Assembly (NCBI GenBank): GCA_020355105.1
Contig: CP070658.1
Location: 749,197 to 757,035, forward strand
DNA: 7,839 nt
Direction: 5' to 3'
Origin: Candidatus Thorarchaeota archaeon
GTDB taxonomy: Archaea; Asgardarchaeota; Thorarchaeia; Thorarchaeales; Thorarchaeaceae
The position numbers were made by a program, and so were the translations under genes. This document shows positions 4,664 to 7,839 of the stretch, one piece after another. The notes under the pieces were generated by a model. The model was not told the DNA's origin. It searched no databases and was given only the letters and a program-made list of their open reading frames with translations. The first letter of the stretch is position 1. Each line of letters opens with the position of its first letter.

Positions 4664-5982
4664 GCGGAGACCGGCAACTAGTAGACCCCGATTCGGAGGT
4701 TCCTGAAGATCAAGTAGACTACGAGATAGTCCTTGCTGACGAGAGGTACCGGGTAGTCAGTGACATTCTCTGTGAGGTATACGAACCGGGGGAAAAGAAG
4801 TGGATTCTCAGTGACATGATGGACAGTGTCTTTCTTCACAGGTACCTTGGTCTACCCATATTCCTCGTAATAATGTGGGCGATGTTTCACTTCACGTTCA
4901 CAGCATCACTGGTCTTCATGGCTATGATTGAAGAGGCATTCGCATGGCTTGGGGGGCTGACCTCTCAGATACCGATACCTTGGCTAGCTTCTCTACTTAC
5001 AGATGGGATAGTCGGCGGGGTGGGCTTCATCGTAGTATTCTTGCCTCCAATCCTATTCATGTATCTCTCAATCTCTGTCCTTGAGGACACTGGCTATCTG
5101 GCTCGAGCTGCGTTCGTCATGGACAAGGTCATGATGAGGATTGGACTTCACGGCCGATCCTTCATTCCGCTTCTACTTGGTTTTGGCTGCAGTGTCCCAG
5201 CCATTATGGCTGCCAGAACCGTTGATGGAGAATCAAATCGGCTTACCACTATTCTTGTCACGCCTCTGATGTCATGCGCTGCCAGACTTCCAGTCTACGT
5301 TCTCATCGCAGGTGTCTTCTTTCCAGACTACGCTGGCACGATGGTATTTGTGATGTACATTCTGGGAATCGTAATGGCCGTCGCAATGGCTCTTCTATTC
5401 AAGGGCACGATCCTTCAGGGAGAGTCCGCTCCCCTTATCATGGAGCTACCGACCTATCAGAAACCGACTTTGCATGGTTCTTTTCGACACGCCTGGGAAA
5501 GGGGTTTCTTGTTCCTTAGGAAAGCAGGAACGTACCTGTTGGCAGGTGCTATCGTGCTCTGGATTCTTGCTAACACAGGTCCGGCAGGGTTTGGTGTTGA
5601 TGCTGATGAGTCCTTCATTGCGATGATAGGCAATCTCGGCGCACCACTCTTCGCACCACATGGCTTCCCATGGCAGATTGTTTCAGCACTCATCTTCGGT
5701 CTTCTGGCAAAGGAGATTGTAGTAGAAGCATTAGGAATCATCTACTCTGTTCAAGGTGAGGCTGCAATTGGCACGGTGTTGGCAATGGCCCTAAGTCCGC
5801 TGTCTGCACTTGCTCTGATGGTCTTCGTTCTCCTCTATACACCGTGCATCGCAACAATAGGAACCATAAGGAGTGAAACCGGGTCATGGAAATGGGCAGG
5901 CTTCTCGGTGGTGTACCAAGTCGTGCTTGCCTATCTGATGTCTCTTCTTGTCGTTCTAGTCGGAGGGCTCCTCTTGGCATAG
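4660..5982 (+). CDS. feoB: FeoB C-terminal part: end of S-domain and membrane permease domain
   Basis: This is the membrane half of the ferrous iron permease. FeoB-like sequence in this frame begins well before the first ATG (4816): the last S-domain helix (LADERYRVVSDILCEVYEP) and the link to LHRYLGLP are encoded from about 4690. No ATG, GTG or TTG exists between the in-frame stop at 4600-4602 and 4816, and ATG 4816 has no Shine-Dalgarno sequence. I therefore place the start at CTG 4660, which would give 440 residues; this start is tentative. Numbered from Met 4816, Gate-type motifs are GFGCSVPAIMAART (122-135) with Cys125, MSCAARLPVY with Cys154, and YTPCIATI (341-348) with Cys344. Many hydrophobic segments are present. 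The frame differs from the GTPase part by one base (-1), so the alternative is a single-base deletion or an assembly error in an intact feoB. No X-XXY-YYZ slippery heptamer is seen near the junction. It ends in TAG, with a TAA three codons later. Confidence 0.8.
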   Translation: MSGDRQLVDPDSEVPEDQVDYEIVLADERYRVVSDILCEVYEPGEKKWILSDMMDSVFLHRYLGLPIFLVIMWAMFHFTFTASLVFMAMIEEAFAWLGGLTSQIPIPWLASLLTDGIVGGVGFIVVFLPPILFMYLSISVLEDTGYLARAAFVMDKVMMRIGLHGRSFIPLLLGFGCSVPAIMAARTVDGESNRLTTILVTPLMSCAARLPVYVLIAGVFFPDYAGTMVFVMYILGIVMAVAMALLFKGTILQGESAPLIMELPTYQKPTLHGSFRHAWERGFLFLRKAGTYLLAGAIVLWILANTGPAGFGVDADESFIAMIGNLGAPLFAPHGFPWQIVSALIFGLLAKEIVVEALGIIYSVQGEAAIGTVLAMALSPLSALALMVFVLLYTPCIATIGTIRSETGSWKWAGFSVVYQVVLAYLMSLLVVLVGGLLLA

Positions 5983-5988
5983 GAGGTG
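5982..5988 (+). promoter_or_regulatory. Shine-Dalgarno GGAGGTG overlapping the FeoB stop
   Basis: GGAGGTG starts on the last base of the FeoB TAG and ends 5 bases before ATG 5994. It selects that ATG over the in-frame ATG at 5886, which lies inside the FeoB coding region. Confidence 0.65.
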
Positions 5989-5993
5989 TAAGG

Positions 5994-6449
5994 ATGAAGG
6001 ACAGTGAATTCACGATTGCTTGGTCTTCCGCACTTCTAATGGGCACTTTGTATCTGGTAGGAGGACTGCTTTGGTTGGCAGCAAGCCTAGGTCTACCAAT
6101 CCCAGTTCCCTCTGTTGCCGATCCAATGAGCGCCTTTGTATTGGTCATCGTAGCAGTCATCTTTTTTTCCGGGGTAAGGCCGCTCCGCAAAGGCGATCGA
6201 AACGGATTTGGATTTATAGCGGTTGGCGTGCTTCTGGCTGGCATAATGTTTGGGCTCCAGCTGGTCATTCTATCGACAAACTATCTAGGGTGGGTGCTTG
6301 GCCTTGAGGACTGGGTTTCATGGGATGCAGTGTCGAATCTCACTCCGACTGTATGGTTGTTCCTTTTCGTGCTCTTTCTCTTTGCGATTGCCAGAGCAGT
6401 TGAGGGAGATGGAGAGGGAGGATTCACCAAACACCTTCTAGGAGGGTGA
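5994..6449 (+). CDS. Four-helix membrane protein in the feo operon, unknown function
   Basis: A 151-residue protein with four predicted membrane segments (about 9-33, 46-62, 70-94 and 118-137), a basic loop RPLRKGDRNG (62-71) between segments 2 and 3, and a short charged C-terminal tail. It lacks Cys and His clusters, so it is not the Cys-rich FeoB-associated membrane protein seen in some bacteria. I do not recognise a family. It lies 11 bp after the membrane part of FeoB and 4 bp before the FeoC-like gene, and its TGA is part of the next gene's Shine-Dalgarno region, so it is firmly inside the operon. A role as an accessory or stabilising subunit of the Fe(II) permease is inferred from position only. 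Confidence 0.75.
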   Translation: MKDSEFTIAWSSALLMGTLYLVGGLLWLAASLGLPIPVPSVADPMSAFVLVIVAVIFFSGVRPLRKGDRNGFGFIAVGVLLAGIMFGLQLVILSTNYLGWVLGLEDWVSWDAVSNLTPTVWLFLFVLFLFAIARAVEGDGEGGFTKHLLGG

Positions 6450-6453
6450 TCGC

Positions 6454-6723
6454 ATGTTGAAGAAGATCCTACAGGTCATGCAAGAACGGAGAATCATCCA
6501 CAAGCAGGACCTCGCCAAGATTCTAGGAGTCCAGATAGAAACTCTCGAGGACATGCTGAGGCTACTTGTCGAGAAGGAGTATCTGAAACGGGACGATTGT
6601 GTTGAGTTTGAAGACACTCACTGTTCGAGTTGCCCCTCTGCATCTGGTTGTTTGGACGAGCAGATTGCCACACACGATTATCATTTGACCGCCAAGGGCG
6701 TCAGATATGCCAAGTCAGAATGA
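6454..6723 (+). CDS. FeoC-like winged-helix protein with four cysteines
   Basis: An 89-residue protein. Residues 1-47 form a winged-helix/HTH: a first helix (MLKKILQVMQERR), then KQDLAKILGVQIETLEDMLR as the helix-turn-helix, then LLVEKEYLKRD. A cysteine region follows: Cys49, Cys57, Cys60 and Cys66 (C-x7-C-x2-C-x5-C, with CSSCPSASGC). The C-terminus (HLTAKGVRYAK) resembles the closing strand/helix of such domains. FeoC-type proteins are small winged-helix factors encoded with FeoA/FeoB, in which clustered cysteines bind an iron-sulfur cluster. Here it may sense iron or redox state, bind DNA, or regulate FeoB stability. GGAGGGTGAT at 6441-6450 is a good ribosome binding site, overlapping the upstream stop. 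The assignment rests on fold pattern, cysteines and operon context; a general DtxR/MarR-like regulator is the alternative. Confidence 0.75.
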   Translation: MLKKILQVMQERRIIHKQDLAKILGVQIETLEDMLRLLVEKEYLKRDDCVEFEDTHCSSCPSASGCLDEQIATHDYHLTAKGVRYAKSE

Positions 6724-6768
6724 GCCACCAAAGTCACCCGGTATCCATTCAGTTTATGTCGAAGTAAG

Positions 6769-7566
6769 TTGGAAGACTTCTGGGGAAGGATTTTGGGAAA
6801 GTCGAGAGAAGAGGTCAGGTCAGCGGTCCGCAGTTTTATCAGCCGGATAAATGCTGGAAACCCCGAGGGACTCATGGAACACCAAACGGAGGACTTCGTG
6901 TTCATTGACTATGACGGGGACATTACACGGGGCCGTGATGGTTGGCATGGATACTTCCGGGACTATTCGGACTACAAGATTCATGTCAAGCACATAATCA
7001 TCAGTGGAAATGGCGCAGCTATAATTGGAGAGACCACAGGTTGTCATGTTGGACCCGAAGTGGAGAAGGAATGGACCATCCTCTGGACAGCTGAAGTTAG
7101 GGATGATCTACTGTCCGAATGGCGAATCTACTCTGATGTTCATGAAGTGAGAGAGAGGCTAAAGAAAGTGCAGAGGCCCAGGAAACAGAGAGAGCATTCA
7201 GAGGCAGTGAAGTCTACCACCCTCAGCTACATATATAGTATGAACGCAGGGGACTCCAAGGGCCTGATGGAGCTCCAGAGCGAGGACTTCACATTGATAG
7301 ACTATGAAGGAGGAGTATACCGCGGTCGCTCTGGATGGGAGGACTACTTCAAGGAGTGTCCCAACTACAAGATCCATGTAGACCATGTAATTACGAGCGG
7401 CAATGGAGTAGCGATTCTGGGCAGAACAACTGGCTCTCATGTTTCACCAGAGGTTGAGGAGAGAGAGACAATCCTCTGGACAGCTCAGACCCGTGACGGT
7501 TTGGTTGCGGAATGGCGACTCTATTCGGACACAGAGGAAGTAGAAAGGGAAATCCAGCAGGTTTGA
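6769..7566 (+). CDS. Tandem SnoaL/NTF2-like two-domain protein
   Basis: A 265-residue protein made of two copies of an SnoaL-like (NTF2 fold) domain, residues about 16-134 and 147-265, joined by a basic linker (RPRKQREH). Each copy has the family pattern: N-terminal helix ending in NAG, GLMExQxEDF, a Tyr-Asp strand (IDY), RGRxGWxxYF, YKIHV, SGNG, then ILWTA and EWRxYSD. NTF2-like domains are cone-shaped pockets that bind or turn over small molecules, or dimerise; the ligand is unknown, and conserved Asp/His/Tyr residues line both copies. A tandem pair could form the pseudo-dimer inside one chain. The start is TTG 6769, since no ATG or GTG is available in the frame after its preceding stop (the FeoC-like TGA at 6721-6723). 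No clear ribosome binding site is seen, so the start is uncertain. It lies 45 bp after the FeoC-like gene and may be the last gene of the operon; a functional link to iron is unproven. Confidence 0.78.
   Translation: MEDFWGRILGKSREEVRSAVRSFISRINAGNPEGLMEHQTEDFVFIDYDGDITRGRDGWHGYFRDYSDYKIHVKHIIISGNGAAIIGETTGCHVGPEVEKEWTILWTAEVRDDLLSEWRIYSDVHEVRERLKKVQRPRKQREHSEAVKSTTLSYIYSMNAGDSKGLMELQSEDFTLIDYEGGVYRGRSGWEDYFKECPNYKIHVDHVITSGNGVAILGRTTGSHVSPEVEERETILWTAQTRDGLVAEWRLYSDTEEVEREIQQV
6814..7566 (+). repeat. Internal gene duplication, 393-bp offset
   Basis: The two SnoaL-like copies align without a single gap at an offset of 131 codons. I count 67 identical residues of 119 (about 56%). Landmarks that line up include NAG (28/159), GRxGW (55/186), ILWTA (104/235) and YSD (121/252). 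Confidence 0.8.
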
Positions 7567-7600
7567 TGGTGTTGTTTAACCACAAAACCGAGAATCTGGC

Positions 7601-7652
7601 CATACTATATAGTGAGAATGGTATATTCTTCTCATACTTTATAGTGAGGATG
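7601..7652. repeat. Pair of 20-bp direct repeats containing a palindrome
   Basis: CATACTATATAGTGAGAATG at 7601-7620 recurs as CATACTTTATAGTGAGGATG at 7633-7652. They match at 18 of 20 bases and start 32 bp (about three helical turns) apart. The first copy contains the perfect palindrome ACTATATAGT (7604-7613); the second has one mismatch. Between the copies is AGAAT-GGTAT-ATTCT. The arrangement suggests paired protein-binding sites or duplicated promoter elements. Confidence 0.5.
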
Positions 7653-7716
7653 ATGATCTTGCTCGAAAAAACACCTGACGGAAAACTTAAATCAAAATGC
7701 GTCTATGCTGTAGATA

Positions 7717-7743
7717 CACTCCGGGGGGAGAAGAGGCGGAGTG
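7717..7743. other. Potential hairpin
   Basis: CACTCCG (7717-7723) and CGGAGTG (7737-7743) form a 7-bp stem around a purine-rich 13-base loop (GGGGGAGAAGAGG). No T-tract follows, so an intrinsic terminator is not supported. Confidence 0.3.
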
Positions 7744-7750
7744 GAACCTA

Positions 7751-7801
7751 GGTATATAAAGGTTCGAAAGACTTATAAGGCCGAATGCGGTGGTATATAA
7801 A
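7751..7801 (+). promoter_or_regulatory. Three TATA-like boxes at about 20-bp spacing, promoter of a gene at the right edge
   Basis: GGTATATAAA occurs at 7751-7760 and again at 7792-7801, with CTTATAAG at 7772-7779 between them. From the last box, transcription would start near 7822. ATG 7827 (frame ATG-GAT-TTC-TTG, open to the window edge) could be the start of a nearly leaderless gene, but only four codons are visible, so no gene is called. Confidence 0.5.
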
Positions 7802-7839
7802 CATTAGGGTCTGCCCGCAGGGTTTGATGGATTTCTTGA

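Noticed and set aside
4816..5982. ATG 4816 as a natural start of an independent membrane protein
   Set aside because: FeoB homologous sequence continues upstream in the same frame and no Shine-Dalgarno sequence precedes this ATG.
5738..6268. 176-codon minus-strand frame
   Set aside because: It is a shadow of FeoB and the four-helix membrane protein, both strongly supported on the plus strand.
6756..6767. Minimal ORF ATG-TCG-AAG-TAA upstream of the SnoaL-like gene
   Set aside because: Three codons with no ribosome binding site; chance occurrence is likely.
7512..7751. 79-codon plus-strand frame overlapping the end of the SnoaL-like gene
   Set aside because: The start lies inside a well-supported gene in another frame, the rest covers repeats and promoter-like DNA, and no domain is visible.
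1..7839. CRISPR array, tRNA, rRNA or intact insertion sequence
   Set aside because: No regularly spaced identical repeats, cloverleaf-like sequence, rRNA-like sequence or transposase motifs were seen on either strand.

Overview
The window looks like a chromosomal segment of an archaeon. Several genes are preceded by Shine-Dalgarno sequences of the AGGAGGTGAT type, and AT-rich TATA-like boxes sit about 25 bp upstream of plausible starts instead of bacterial -35/-10 pairs. Start codons include TTG. The mix of a membrane-anchored NosD-type beta-helix protein, a LarA-like enzyme and an unusual feo operon would suit an Asgard (Thorarchaeia-like) or related mesophilic euryarchaeal lineage. That taxonomic guess is inference only.

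Layout. (1) 1-686: the 3' end of a surface beta-helix repeat protein with one C-terminal membrane segment. Its reading frame stops at a TAG, but the same frame continues for 48 codons that spell a complete CxxC...CxxC zinc ribbon with no start codon of its own. (2) 687-1026: about 340 bp with no convincing gene, ending in an inverted repeat next to a ribosome binding site. (3) 1041-1824: two tandem, overlapping-signal paralogous genes for small two-helix membrane proteins of unknown function. (4) 1805-3196, minus strand: a LarA-like (DUF2088) protein, converging on and overlapping the second paralog by 20 bp. (5) 3197-3375: a divergent promoter region with a TATA box and a 16-bp palindrome at the predicted start of the feo transcript. 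(6) 3376-6723: a ferrous iron uptake operon, feoA - feoB (G-protein part) - feoB (membrane part) - four-helix membrane protein - FeoC-like winged helix with four cysteines. (7) 6769-7566: a protein made of two SnoaL/NTF2-like repeats. (8) 7567-7839: non-coding DNA with 20-bp direct repeats, a hairpin and three evenly spaced TATA-like boxes, probably the promoter of a gene starting at or beyond the right edge.

How the genes work together: FeoB is the ferrous iron permease with a cytosolic GTPase domain, FeoA is its small SH3-like partner, and the FeoC-like protein is a probable iron/redox sensor. Two things set this operon apart. Both FeoA and the FeoB G-protein carry large inserted metal-binding-type segments: a Trp/His/Arg-rich insert in FeoA and ten histidines in 26 residues in FeoB. 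FeoB is also broken into two reading frames inside its helical S-domain, at a CTGA junction with a well-placed GGAGGTG. This may be a real split gene, or a single-base deletion or assembly error. The close spacing of the genes and the Shine-Dalgarno sequences buried in upstream gene ends imply coupled translation.
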